Below, piece after piece: positions 20,935-32,151 of a stretch of 64,000 nucleotides of DNA. Position numbers and translations under genes: made by a program. The DNA is from Ipomoea triloba. Its lineage: Eukaryota; Streptophyta; Magnoliopsida; Solanales; Convolvulaceae. Numbering within the stretch: the first letter of the stretch is position 1; the number at the start of each line of letters is the position of its first letter. The notes beneath the pieces were generated by a model. It was given only the letters and a program-made list of their open reading frames with translations. It was not told the origin of the DNA and made no database searches. The stretch spans positions 13,732,274 through 13,796,273 of the forward strand of contig NC_044925.1 in the NCBI RefSeq assembly GCF_003576645.1, given 5' to 3'.

Positions 20935-21099
20935 ACGCGACGTCTTGAATTGAGCAAGGGCTAAACTCGGCAAACTCGATCGATCCTCAACAGTTAAAAG
21001 TGACATGATTATAATAAACTTGTTGATGTTGTTGAAGAGTAACTAAAGAGTTATGCAATAAAGTTATTGCATATGAATTAATAAACTTATCTTGTGTAT

Positions 21100-21888
21100 A
21101 TGATTGAGACCCTAATTGTTGTTATATGTTAACCATTATTAGGATTAAAATAAATGAGAGTGAAAAGTGTGTCTACATTAAGGAAATGATAGACCATTAT
21201 GTCATTCTTTGTTTATACGTATATGATATACTCATAATTGGTAGTAATGATCAAATGACAAAATCTACCAAAAACATGTGAAATTCGAGATTTGGCATGC
21301 AGGACATGAGACTGGCCAATTTAATCATAGGTATTAAAATCATTAGTATATGGTCTTGTGTTGAGCCAATCTCACTATACTAACAAATTCCTTGCAAAAT
21401 TTAACAAACATTTATCTATCCAAAAATTACGGAGAGTGTATTTCTAAAGTAAAATATGCTTGGATTACTAGTTTTTTTTGAGTACTACTGACTCTGTTAC
21501 AATGTAGTATTTGTTCATAGCTACTTTCTCAACCTAATGAAAGGCACAAAGTCAACAGTTGCCTCCACTTAGGCTCGAACCCACTCCCATCATTCATGGG
21601 AGAGTGTTAACCGAGACACTGGATGCCACTAGACCACAAGGTCATTGGCTGCTTGGATTACTAGTTCGTAGTTTGGTGTATCTAATGAGTTGTATTAGGT
21701 CGTATATTTCCTTTGTATGTGGTTAGAAAACTCAATAGATACACGAGGTATTCACTAGAAGGCAATTGTGAGGGTTATAAGATACGTAAGGTATACTCAT
21801 GACCTTGGATTGCACTATACAAGATATCCTGCACTTGAAGGGTATAGCGACGGTAATTGGATATCAGATCGTAAGGACTCCAAGTCCA
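21100..21888 (+). pseudogene. Copia-3 remnant, RT to RNase H (left part)
   Basis: Plus-strand decayed copia pol. At 21180-21440 an RT segment reads HYVILCLYVYDILIIGSN (YVDD changed to YVYD) and FGMQDMRLANLIIGIK. At 21720-21888 the end of RT and start of RNase H reads [15 protein letters not shown] sequence in reverse frames and [19 protein letters not shown] in the coding sense (YSDGN). A SINE interrupts it at 21474-21650 and the hAT element at 21897. It resumes at 25141. Confidence 0.8.
21474..21650 (-). mobile_element. tRNA-derived SINE
   Basis: On the minus strand the 5' region has a pol III A-box-like TGGTCTAGTGGCA and a B box GGTTCGAGCC, and the 3' end reads GTAGTACTC then an A tail. 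Direct repeats of about 15-16 bp (GCTTGGATTACTAGTT at ~21458-21473 and 21651-21666) flank it. A deleted relative is at 34200-34282. Confidence 0.88.
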
Positions 21889-22051
21889 CGAGTAGCCAGT
21901 GACGTATCCAGGATTTCTTTTGAGGGGGGGGGGGGCGAAGAAGCAAAGGTAAACTAAATCCAAAAATGTTTAAACACAAGGTTCAAATACAAATATCAAA
22001 CACGAATAAATTGTTAAATTATAAAATACATTATAAATTACAATACAAAGT

Positions 22052-24430
22052 TTATGATAAACTACGGGGTAATACTCCTCTACGCTCTCTCATATTTTGA
22101 AATCGGAGTAGAATTGCTTCATTTGAAACTTGATCAAAAACTTCTTTTTCAACATACGACAATAAGCAATTATGTAATAAATCATCACCCATCCGGTTGC
22201 GTAAAGATGTCTTGATTAACTTCATAGCAGAAAATGCTCTTTCCACACTAGCAGTTGCAACCGGTAGAATCAAAGACAACTTTAGAAGCAAATACACCAA
22301 CGTATAGTCCAAATGTCTTCCCGTTTCCACCATTTTTTGAGCTAATTCATTAATACCACCCAATTTAGAGAAAACAGGATCAGAAGTTACATCAACAAAA
22401 TAAGTTTGTAATTGGTTATCTAGTAATTCAAGTTCAATAATAGAAAAGTCATTTGGATAGAACTGTGCCAATCGAACTAATTTTTCCTTATCAAACATAG
22501 CAAATGAATCCCTAGGATCAAAACATGCCACACATAAGAGCAACTATGTAGTCTTCTCATTGAAACGGTTGTTTAGCTCTTGGAGTTGTAGATCTAAGAC
22601 CGCATTAAACCTTTCAACACGGAACCTATGAAGATGAGTTCTTTCTTCAACATTACGGCGAGGTCTTTCTGGTACTACATAAACTTCATCCAAATTAGGT
22701 ATAGGAATTGAATGCTTGTTGCAAAACAGTGAAACTTCTTGTAAAAAAGCTTCCCACCCATCATCTCTCATCATTTGCAATCTCTTTTTTGAGACCTCCA
22801 ATAGTCTAATGGCACTCACAATGTTTTGATCATTCTTGTGTAATGCCTGTGACAAGTCATTGGTAATTCCTAAAACATCCTTCATCAAATGCAAAAAGAA
22901 TACAAAATCAAAACATAGAATAGCCTTTAATACTCCAAATGCTTCAGTCCTTTGTTTTGGACCCTCATTGACTCCTATTTCATCAAGAACCTCAATCACC
23001 GGAGAAAATAATTTTACAATGCTCAATAGTGCACCGTAATGAGATCCCCAACGTGTATCACTAGGGCGTTTTATAACTGATTCTTGATTCAAACCAATTC
23101 CTGTTTCAATTGTATTAGTAGAAATTGAATCAATCAACATCTTTAATTTTTTGTCTCGTAAGCTATCCTTGCGCTTACATGAAGCACATACAATATTGCA
23201 CAATTGCGAGACAGTGACAAAAAATTTTCCAACAGCACTATTTTCTCTTGCAGCACCCACAAGTGCTAGTTGTAGTTGATGAGCAAAACAATGAACATAA
23301 AAAGCACATGGATTCTCATTGATAATCAAAGTTTTAAGGCCATTGAACTTGCCTCGCATATTACTTGCTCCATCATACCCTTGACCTCGTATTCTTGAAA
23401 TGCTTAATCCATGCCTTGTTAGAAGATCTTCAATGGCTACTTTAAGAGACATAGATATAGAATCACGAACATGAGTAATTCCAAGCATACGCTCAACAAT
23501 ATGCCCACTTAAATTCACATATCGAATAAACACAATCATCTGCTCTTTAAGTGATATATCTCTTGACTCATCAACTATTATTCCAAATAATTCTTCACCA
23601 AGATCATTGATAATTATTTCAGTTGTCTCACTTGCAATTGCATTAACTATATCTTTTTGAATTAAAGGAGAAGTCATTTGGTGATTTTCAGGTGCATTTT
23701 GCATTACTACTTTGCCAACATCTTCATTAGTATCTGCAAGAACTTTTAAGAACTCAAGGAAGTTTCCCCGATTAAGTGAGTCAAGGGTTTCATCATTTCC
23801 ACGAAAAGCAAGTCCTTGCCTTAAAAGAAATCGGATAGAAGTAACTAATGAAGTCAATCGAACACAGTAGTCTTGTTTCGATTGCTCCGAGTGTTTTGAT
23901 ACACAAACTTGTATGTGTTGCTCTTGAGTCATTAAGTCTCGACAAGTTTGTACATTCTTTGCGTGAACACTATCATGATTACCAACATGTGCACGCAACC
24001 TTTCCGGTCCTTTTTTCCAATTGTTGAATCCTTCTGTAACAAATGACTCACCCCCAGCTTGGTGTCCACTACTTTCATCTTTGAATAGATAACAACATAA
24101 ACAATATTCTGCATCTTTTGATACACTATACTCCAAACAATTACTATGATCGTCAAACCATTTAGAATTAAATCTTCTATTAGCACCCGTAATCACTCTA
24201 GTAGGAAATACATGATTTTTTGGTTGACAAGGACCCATTTGTAGATATCGTCTCCGCACAATATCTCTATCATTGATATGATATTCATATATATTTTTCC
24301 TTTTACCCGGATCAACTTCAAGCTCATCTATATTAACTTCAATACGAGGCCTTGTACTTGACACTTCCTGACTACCTTGACTAGATGAATACCCAAAAGA
24401 TGTTGATTTTCTTTTGAAAAATTTTTCCAT
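22052..24430 (-). pseudogene. hAT transposase, ZMYM1/TTF-zinc-finger type, one stop codon
   Basis: DNA transposase of the hAT family resembling plant 'zinc finger MYM-type protein 1-like' proteins. ATG 24430 begins MEKFFKRKSTSFGYSS. A TTF-type zinc finger with CLCCYLFKDES and a following His pair lies at about 105-160. A DUF4371/RNase H-like core follows with candidate acidic residues in IVDESRD and GYDGASNMRGK, and RWGSHYGALL further on. The C-terminal dimerisation domain has SVERAFSAMKLIKTSLRNRM. The frame spans 793 codons but is cut by one TAG at 22544-22546, just before LLLCVACFDPRDSF. Otherwise no frameshift is seen. The partial copy at 27074-28385 carries the same TAG. Without readthrough the product lacks the dimerisation domain. 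Confidence 0.92.
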
Positions 24431-24900
24431 AACTGAACCAATAAAACAATATCATATCATAAACTAAACAAAACACATTATGAATTCTGACTGATAAACT
24501 GATTCACTGATTCAGTGTATTCTGTTATGTCTAAAAGCTATGAATTCTAACTACTAAACACATTATTGGAACTAATTATTCCTTATTCACAGAATTCTAA
24601 TTGCTAAATGTCTAAAATACATAAATAGATAAACCCAATTCATGTATTCTGTTAGAAAAATACATAAATAGATACATTGATAAACAACAAAACAGATTAA
24701 AATAAACAGATAGGAGACTGATAAACAGATCAAAAGTCATAAAAATTCATAAACAGATAAACTGATAAACAAATTCAATAAATCATAGTTCAAAGATTTA
24801 AATAAAATTAGAGAAATTAGGATTTAGGGCAAAATTTAAAGTAGAGAAATTAGGGCAAATGTGAACCTGAGAAGTGAGAGGAGACTAGAGGCGTGACCGG
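24431..24900. other. 5' non-coding part of the hAT element
   Basis: AT-rich, with repeated phrases such as CTGATAAACAGAT and TACATAAATAGAT; no gene. It should hold the transposase promoter. Confidence 0.5.
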
Positions 24901-25148
24901 TAAGGCGGCGAGCTCCTGTAGCAGGGACGACCGGCGAGCTCCGGTAAAGAGGCGAGCTCCGACGAGGAGCGAGAGAGTTGCGAATGAGCTTTCTGCGATC
25001 TGAAATTTTGAACTGCAGAATAAGGAAAATAAAAAAAAATTATATTTATATACAGCCCCAAAACGGCGTTGTTTTGGGGCTGTATATTTTGGGCAGTGGG
25101 GGCAACTGCCCCCACTGCCCCCAGGGCAGTTCCGTCTCTGCGAGTAGC

Positions 25149-25900
25149 TATGTGTTCATGTTAGCTTGTGCAGCCGTTTCTTCAAAATCCTCAAAACAAA
25201 TTGTGATAGCTAGATACACGATATAATATGAGCTAATAGCCTTGGAAAATGTTGCAAAGAAGTTGAATGGCTACGCCATTTTCTCGAGGATATTTCTAAT
25301 TGGGAAAAACCTATACCTCCAATTAGTGTGCATTGCAATAGTCAAGCCATAATTGGTAGGGTACAGAGTAACATCTATAATGGTAAGTTTAGATATATAC
25401 GTCATAAACATAATACCATTAAGGCTATTATAAGTGGAAAGTGGACACCCAACCAAGCTAGCACTTAAGTTCAATGGGACAACTAAATTACATATAAAAA
25501 TAATCGTGTCACTGTAGGGGTTTCAGACTCCCAATCACTTCTCATTGAATAGTGACTCCCGCGCGAGGCTAATATGCTTATATGCTTTAATGATTTGAAG
25601 TGTCGGTTAACATAAGTAGAGTATGCGGGATACTAAAAAAACACCTATGTGAGAGAAAAGTAGGGTCTCTTCAAAGAAGAATTGCTTGCACTAAATTCTT
25701 TAGAAACGCTTGCAGAACCAGGAACGATGTTCCATGGCCAAAATGGGCACACCCATGAGAACAGGACATAGTTGAAACGTTCCTATATAAGATAGATCAT
25801 CATTTACACAAACAGTAGTACAACTCAAAGACATTACGTTCTACTAGACACCCAGTAAAATAAATATATCATTACAAGGGTTCGATCATTGAGGTGGAGT
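25149..25900 (+). pseudogene. Copia-3 remnant, RNase H end and 3' region
   Basis: Continuation of Copia-3 after the hAT: YVFMLACAAVS-type RNase H sequence with KQIVIARYT, then a frameshifted segment whose pieces correspond to an HCDSQAAIGR-like and a RHKHNTI-like copia RNase H tail. From about 25500 it is non-coding, probably the element's 3' untranslated region or LTR. It ends where Copia-2 similarity begins (~25918). Confidence 0.75.
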
Positions 25901-25917
25901 TTACCTCATCCCCTTTG

Positions 25918-26417
25918 GTCATTAAATATGTTTCTTCTTATTCTTTAGAAAATAAGCAGATGAGTCATCTCTCATCATCTAAAAATTGACTTTCACTACT
26001 GGAGCTTGAAGTGTCTAACATTTTGGTTGACTTTTTTGGTTCTTTAGTAGCTAAGGTTTTTCTTCTCCTATCACTTTTCGGTTCACCGTACTTCTTGAAC
26101 GCCTTCCACTTGTTTCAACTAGAGCACTTCTCGGATCCTCTTTGTTTACTATTTGGTGCTTGCTTTTCTCTTTATGCTTGGTTAAAAGTTGAAATGAACA
26201 CTTAGCCTTAAAGTAACCTAGTCTTCTATAGTTGTAATAAGGATTTTGAACTTCCTCTATTCATCTACTTTTTGATCCAGATAAATGATCGACATATCGA
26301 TTGGTTGAGGATGATGGGCTTCCTTAAGATTTTTTCTTATGCATGAACCTTTTGAATTTCCTAACAAACAAATAAAATTGTTCATTAGTTAAAAATTCAC
26401 TAGTGTAGACTACTAAC
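25918..26417 (-). pseudogene. Copia-2 gag remnant, C-terminal part
   Basis: Minus-strand sequence alignable by eye with Copia-1 gag at 7290-7700: the AAGCAGATGAGTC...TCATCATC and TCACTACTGGAGCT stretches, the decayed zinc-knuckle region near 26215-26235, and the FNFLMHKK-like tail. No open frame remains. The composite hAT at 26418 interrupts it, and it resumes at 29029. Confidence 0.75.
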
Positions 26418-26643
26418 TAGGGGTGGACAATTCGGTTCGGATAAACCAAACCGAGCCGAGCCGAACCGAACCGAAATAGTAATATAAAACCGAACAGTTC
26501 GAGATTCCTGTAAACCGAACGGTTCGGTTAAACACCGAACCAAACCAAATGGTTTAGTAAAAACCAAACCGAACCGAACTTTGTTAGGTTTTAATAATAA
26601 TAATAAATATAAATATATATTATATATAATACATATATATATT

Positions 26644-26647
<4 letters not shown>

Positions 26648-26696
<49 letters not shown>
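26648..26696. repeat. (AT)n microsatellite
   Basis: AT run left of the inserted segment, followed by CCTAAATGGAATGAATTTC, which recurs at 28441 after a second AT run. Confidence 0.95.
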
Positions 26697-26698
<2 letters not shown>

Positions 26699-26761
26699 TA
26701 AATGGAATGAATTTCTTCATTCCAGTGCTTCATTCCATTGGAATGAATTTAGCCAACTTTC

Positions 26762-28385
26762 ATAGATACACGAGACATTCACTAGAAGGCAATTGTGAGG
26801 GTTATGAGATACGTAAGGTATACTTATGACCTTGGATTGCACTATACGAGATATCCTGCACTTGAAGGGTATAGCGACGGTAATTGGATATCAGATCATA
26901 AGGACTCCAAGTCCACGAGTAGCCAGTGACGTATCCAACATTTCTTTTGAGGGGGGGCGAAGAAGCAAAGGTAAACTAAATCCAAAAATGTTTAAACACA
27001 AGGTTCAAATACAAATATCAAACACGAATAAATTGTTAAATTATAAAATACATTATAAATTACAATACAAAGTTTATGATAAACTACGGGGTAATACTCC
27101 TCTACGCTCTCTCATATTTTGAAATCGGAGTAGAATTGCTTCATTTGAAACTTGATCAAAAACTTCTTTTTCAACATACGACAATAAGCAATCATGTAAT
27201 AATTCATCACCCATCTGGTTGCGTAAAGATGTCTTGATTAACTTCATAGCAGAAAATGCTCTTTCCACACTAGCAGTTGCAACCAGTAGAATCAAAGAAA
27301 ACTTTAGAAGCAAATACACCAACGTATAGTCCAAATGTCTTCCCGTTTCCACCATTTTTGAGCTGATTCATTAATACCACCCAATTTAGAGAAAACAGGA
27401 TCAGAAGTTACATCAACAAAATAAGTTTGTAGTTGGTTATCTAGTAATTCAAGTTCAATAATAGAAAAATCATTTGGATAGAACTGTGCCAATCGAACTA
27501 ATTTTTCCTTATCAAACCTAGCAAATGAATCCCTGGGATCAAAACATGCCACACATAAGAGCAACTATGTAGTCTTCTCATTGACACGGTTGTTTAGCTT
27601 TTGGAGTTGTAGATCTAAGACCGCATAAAACCTTTCAACACGGTACCTATAAAGATGAGTTCTTTCTTCAACATTACGGCGATGTCTTTCTGGTACTACA
27701 TAAACTTCATCCAAATTAGGTATAGGAATTGAATGCTTGTTGCAAAACAGTGAAACTTCTTGTAAAAGAGCTTCCCACCCATCATCTCTCATCATTTGCA
27801 ATCTCTTTTTTGAGACCTCTAATAGTCTAATGGCACTCACAATGTTTTGATCATTCTTCTGTAATGCCTGTGACAAGTCATTTGTAATTCCTAAAACATC
27901 CTTCATCAAATGCAAAAAGAATACAAAATCAAAACATAGAATAGCCTCCAATACTCCAAATGCTTCTGTCCTTTGTTTTGGACCCTCATTGACTCCTATT
28001 TCATCAAGAACCTCAATCACCAGAGAAAATAATTTCACAATGCTCACATGTGGACCGTAATGAGATCCCCAACGTGTATCACCAGGGCGTTTTATAACTG
28101 ATTCTTGATTCAAACCAATTCCTGTTTCAATTGTATCAGTAGAAATTGAATCAATCAACATCTTTAATTGTTTGTCTCGTAAGCTATCCTTGCGCTTACA
28201 TGAAGCACATACAATATTGCACAATTGCGAGACAGTGACAAAAAAATTTCCAACTGCAGTATTTTTTCTTGCAGCACCCACAAGTGCTAGTTGTAGTTGA
28301 TGAGCAAAACAATGAACATAAAAAGCACATGGATTTTCATTGATAATCAAAGTTTTAAGACTATTGAACTTGCCTCGCATATTAT
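26762..28385. repeat. Duplicated segment: Copia-3 plus hAT 5'-side fragment
   Basis: Collinear with 21735-~23370: about 160 bp of Copia-3, the CGAGTAGC target site, the hAT left terminus (26924) and the C-terminal half of the transposase. It is only a few percent diverged by eye. It has lost one T in the CCATTTTTGAGC run at ~27353 (six T at 22332, five here), adding a frameshift. Confidence 0.92.
27074..28380 (-). pseudogene. Truncated hAT transposase copy
   Basis: The second copy of the C-terminal ~430 residues of the 22052-24430 transposase. The frame runs from MRGKFNSLKTLI (28380) to the TAG at 27565-27567, then LLLCVACFDPRDSF to a frameshift at ~27355, then the dimerisation domain SVERAFSAMKLIKTSLRNQM to 27074. 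It lacks the zinc finger, the first catalytic block and the right terminus, so it cannot be functional. Substitutions relative to the complete copy are scattered. Confidence 0.9.
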
Positions 28386-28390
28386 ATATA

Positions 28391-28394
<4 letters not shown>

Positions 28395-28441
<47 letters not shown>
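28395..28441. repeat. (AT)n microsatellite
   Basis: AT run right of the duplicated segment, preceded by TATATATAATACATATAT as at 26620-26640. Confidence 0.95.
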
Positions 28442-28444
<3 letters not shown>

Positions 28445-29028
28445 TAACTGGAATGAATTTCTTCATTCTAGTGCTTCAATCAGTTGGAATGAATTTGGCC
28501 AAATTCATTCATCCAGTTTACTAGAATGAAATTTCAGTTCTAGAAATTCATTCCAGTAAACTGGAATTCCAGTTTGGAAATATTAGTTCCAGTTTTATTT
28601 TTTATTTATTATTATTATTTTGAATACAATTGGCCCTATTACATTGTAACATCTGTTTATCTAATATTGTTAATTTTTTTTAAATTTGTTTTTCAGCATT
28701 AGTTTTATTTTTTTATTTTAATTTGTTTGAATTATTAATTTGTTATGTTGGTATTTAATATTTAGATTTTAGACTTTGGATTTGGGTTATGTGATGTTTC
28801 ATACATAGTTATTACGGTGTCCTGTTAAGTCGCGGTGCCCCCGGCCGCCTTGTCGTGTAGGAAATATTGAAATTCGAGGGTCGTAAACCGAACCAAAACA
28901 GAACCATTTCAAACCGAACCGAACTCTAATGTTATACCGAATCGTTTAATTTTTTTTTTTAAAACCGAAACCGAAACCGAAACCGAAAAAACCGAACCGA
29001 AAACCGAAATGCCCACCCCTACAACTAA

Positions 29029-29778
29029 CTATGATGAAGTGGATGGCTGATTTGCTATGAGTGTTTTGATCTTCGATTCATCTACTTTTTCTTCATCTTT
29101 ACTCTACATCTCAAATTCATATGCCTTGAGATCCCGAAAGAGCTGTACAGTAGTTATAGTTTTGAGGTCTTTATGATCCCTCATAGTTGTGACCTTCATT
29201 TCCCATGCCTTTGGGAGTCCTTGAAAAATCATTGAGTAGCTTCATTAACCTTGTTTCCATTTCAGTGATATTCTCACCATTGGCCATCTTGAAATCTTCA
29301 AACTTCTTCATGGAAATTGTCAAGCTGTTCTCATTTTCCTGTTCATCTCTCTCACCAATTTGCAATAGGATTTCCCATATTTGAATGGCAATGGCAATTT
29401 TTTATTTTTTGGAAGATCGTGTCATCAACTGCCTTGAAGAGGATATATTTAGCAATGTTGTCCAAGTTGTTTTTCTTCATGTCCTCCATAGTCCACTCCT
29501 AGGAGTGTCAGCAGTTTGAGTAGCAGTTGTATTGACCATCATGATCTCCACTGGTCCGCTGGTAATAACCTCCCACATCTCATCATAGAAATATGAGTCT
29601 GCATGCAAATCTTCCAATCATCAAATCTATCAATGATGAACATGAGATTCTTGGAAAAAGAGCCTTCAATTTTTTACTGAAATAACGTGTCAGAAAAAAA
29701 ATTTATAGTTTCTTTCAAAAGAGATCCACCTAGTAGTTAGAGAGTTTATCCAAATTAGGTTACTACTGTGATACCACA
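29029..29778 (-). pseudogene. Copia-2 gag remnant, N-terminal part, and PBS
   Basis: The minus-strand frame at 29171-29365 reads KKFEDFKMANGENITEMETR, close to KKFEDFKMKPGESIDSMESR of Copia-1 gag. Further similarity runs to a lost start near 29676. A decayed primer site GTGGTATCACAG lies next to the LTR at 29779. Frameshifts and stops are numerous. Confidence 0.82.
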
Positions 29779-32151
29779 TGTTGGTCCCGAGGGGTTTGGG
29801 GATCAATTCTAGAGTGGGGGGTGAATATACTTGATAGCTTTTCGAAAATGAAATTCAAGTGAGCTTGAATTTCGATATATAGAGTTTTAAAACATAGTGG
29901 ATTATTATATTACCGCTTTTTAATTTGACACATATTTGACTTGTTAAAATATTAAGTTTTGAGTGTGTATATACGAATAATAAATGCGTAAACAATAAAG
30001 AATAGAGAGAAAGAGATTTTTATAATGGTTCAACTAACTTGACCTAATCCACTTTTCTCCTAGAAACTCTGAAGAGCTTTTCACTAGTATATCACTCATA
30101 TACAAGTGAAGAGTGCTTGTGTTTTGATAACAAAGCTAGACACAAGCCTCAGGATTTTCACAAGCAGTCTTGCTACCCCTCTTCTTTCTACTTCCATAAG
30201 TATAGATGTTGGTTGAACACAATGGGTTGTTCTTCTCCACCTATGGACTTGGGGTTGAGTTCTTCTTGGTTTGCCAAAGTCTGATATGATATAGAGTTTT
30301 CATAATCTCTCTCATTGGTCAGCTTTATTCACTTTGAAAGCATTTTCTCACATACACTTGTATTCTCTTAAATTGACCAATACCTCATTCAGCTTTGAAT
30401 GGAGGCATTTGTAGACATGTTTGAATTTTTTCGTTGGAGGGAAACAAAATTCAAACGTCTTTGTCCATTGTGGAATGACTAGTGGTCGGTGTAGTAGGTT
30501 GCTCTTTTGTCAGAACTTACAGCAGTTGCATGACTTTTGCTCCTAAAAAGTTGGCTTTCTATACTGAGCATTTATCTTGGCTTTTTATGAAAATATTTTT
30601 TGGGATGTGTACCTAGGACTCTTAGAAATCTTGGTAACATTCTTCTTGTTGACAGTGTGATTGAGGTTCTTCACTATGATGTGAATGAATATTCTGATGA
30701 TCATCCATAAAGTAACTCAATTACTTTTCAGAGTTTACTTTTTGCAACAACCTTTCAGATTTGACTGATAGAGAATATAGTCAATCAACTACTTTTCGGT
30801 AGAGCAATTTGTCATTTTGGTCCACTAACTATAGGGGTCTTCTTAATTTCAGTCCACAACTTTCAAAAGTGTTAATTGCATACCCTGACTATTCAATTTT
30901 TGTAAATTGTGGCCACTCCGACCAAATTGCCGGCCAAATTCGCCGGAATTTCCTAAATCCTAAAATAATGAGGGGTATTTTAGTAATTTCACATGTCTAT
31001 TCTTCTTCTCCGGTGAGCTACCAGGTTGAGAGCAACCGGAATGTTCAGATTTTTGGCTTCTCAAATTAGCAACAAAGAAGACAATAGTAAAGCTCTTATT
31101 CTTCGCCATCACCACTACAACTCAATACCAGCGTGGCTTCCTCGTCAAGAGAGGTTTTGAAGGGAATGCCTAGATGCCCGGAGGAGCAGGATGATGCCCA
31201 GATTCCGGCATGGCCTCCTCGTGAGCGTGAACCAGTAGCAGCAGAAGGGGAGGAAAGCTAAGGCAGCGGTGAAGACCGTTCGTCGGAGCATGTCGTCGTC
31301 GCTAGCATAGCCGGAGATGAGCTATGTAATGTGCAGCAGCAGCGGTAGCGTGGAAACAGGGATGGGCTTGAGCTTATCAACGCTAAGTGGAGCAAAGGAG
31401 GAAATGGACCTCGCATTCATCGGCATTATTGTCGTCGTGATCTTAGGAATGGACCTCGCACTTTGTCAAAATGTCGCCGGAGCATGTCGTCGTCTCGCCA
31501 ATGTGATCACCACCGCCGCAGCAGAATGAAATTTGGTCAGAGAAGAAGAACAGACATGTGAAATTTCTAAAATACCCCTCATTATTTTAGGGTTTAGGAT
31601 TTTCCGGCGAATTTGGCCGGAGTGACCAAAATTGACAGAAATTGAATAGTCAGGGTATGCAATTAACACTTTTGAAAGTTGTGGACTGCAATTAAGAGGA
31701 CCCCTATAGTCAGTGGACCAAAATGGCAATTTGCTCTTTTCGGTATTAACTAACTATTCAATTAGTTCTACCTTTCGATCCCAATGACTTTCTGGGTACA
31801 GTCTGGTCCTTAGCTTACACTTTTCAACCATGAATCTTCCGGTTTTAAGTCTTCAACTCTTCATTCTTCAGCTTTCCGATCATTTTCAATTTTTAAATTT
31901 GTGGTCTTCCAGACTTTGAACTCTTCGGATGTAACTATTCGCTAAACTTTATGAACTATGACTTTCCTAAAGCTACCTTTCAGATTTAATTACCTTCTGG
32001 TCTTCTTACTTTTCAGTTGGTATAATTGGCTCCTAAGAGCAACCTTTCAAATAATGCATTGAAATTTTCCTAAGCCTATAAAATAAAATTTAGGGATCTA
32101 AATTCTTATCTTATTTTGTATCATCAAAATCTAAACTACATGTTTCTAACA
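29779..32151 (-). repeat. Copia-2 5' LTR with MULE insertion
   Basis: It begins TGTTGGTCCCGAGGGG and ends CATGTTTCTAACA on the plus strand, like the Copia-1 LTR. It also shares CGATAACAAAGCTAGAC...AAGCCTCAGG-type sequence. Without the 935-bp MULE and its extra 9-bp repeat it is about 1.43 kb. The partner LTR was not found. Confidence 0.8.
30802..31736. mobile_element. MULE-type MITE with ~200-bp TIRs in Copia-2 LTR
   Basis: The ends GAGCAATTTGTCATTTTGG and, inverted, GAGCAAATTGCCATTTTGG continue as long inverted repeats. Exact 9-bp duplications TTTTCGGTA (30793-30801 and 31737-31745) flank it. The interior (about 31080-31530) is much more GC-rich than its surroundings, with GTCGTCGTC-type codons and a 70-codon open frame; a captured host fragment is possible but not identified. 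Confidence 0.9.

Larger units (their letters stand above)
21897..25140 (-). mobile_element. Complete hAT transposon (3,244 bp)
   Basis: The termini CAGTGACG and, on the other strand, CAGAGACG are imperfect short inverted repeats. They are flanked by an exact 8-bp duplication CGAGTAGC (21889-21896 and 25141-25148) that splits the RNase H frame of Copia-3. A single minus-strand transposase frame fills the interior. Subterminal G-runs and a GGGGGCAACTGCCCCC palindrome lie near the ends. Removing element plus one repeat rejoins the copia sequence. Confidence 0.95.
26418..29020. mobile_element. Non-autonomous hAT with AACCGAACCG subterminal repeats, composite
   Basis: The ends TAGGGGTGGACAATTCGGTT and, inverted, TAGGGGTGGGCATTTCGGTT are flanked by 8-bp repeats CTACTAAC/CAACTAAC (7 of 8 identical; 26410-26417 and 29021-29028) within Copia-2 gag. 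Both subterminal regions are packed with CCGAAC motifs. The interior was later invaded by a 1.6-kb segment (26762-28385) copied from the Copia-3/hAT locus. No transposase of its own. Confidence 0.85.

Noticed and set aside
21474..21650. tRNA gene suggested by A and B boxes
   Set aside because: No cloverleaf could be drawn; poly-A end and long target duplications show a SINE.
27074..28380. Independent second hAT insertion
   Set aside because: The copy includes flanking Copia-3 sequence and lacks the right terminus, so it is a DNA duplication, not a transposition event.
31317..31529. 70-codon frame in the MULE MITE as a gene
   Set aside because: No recognisable domain and it runs into the TIR; mentioned only as possible captured sequence.
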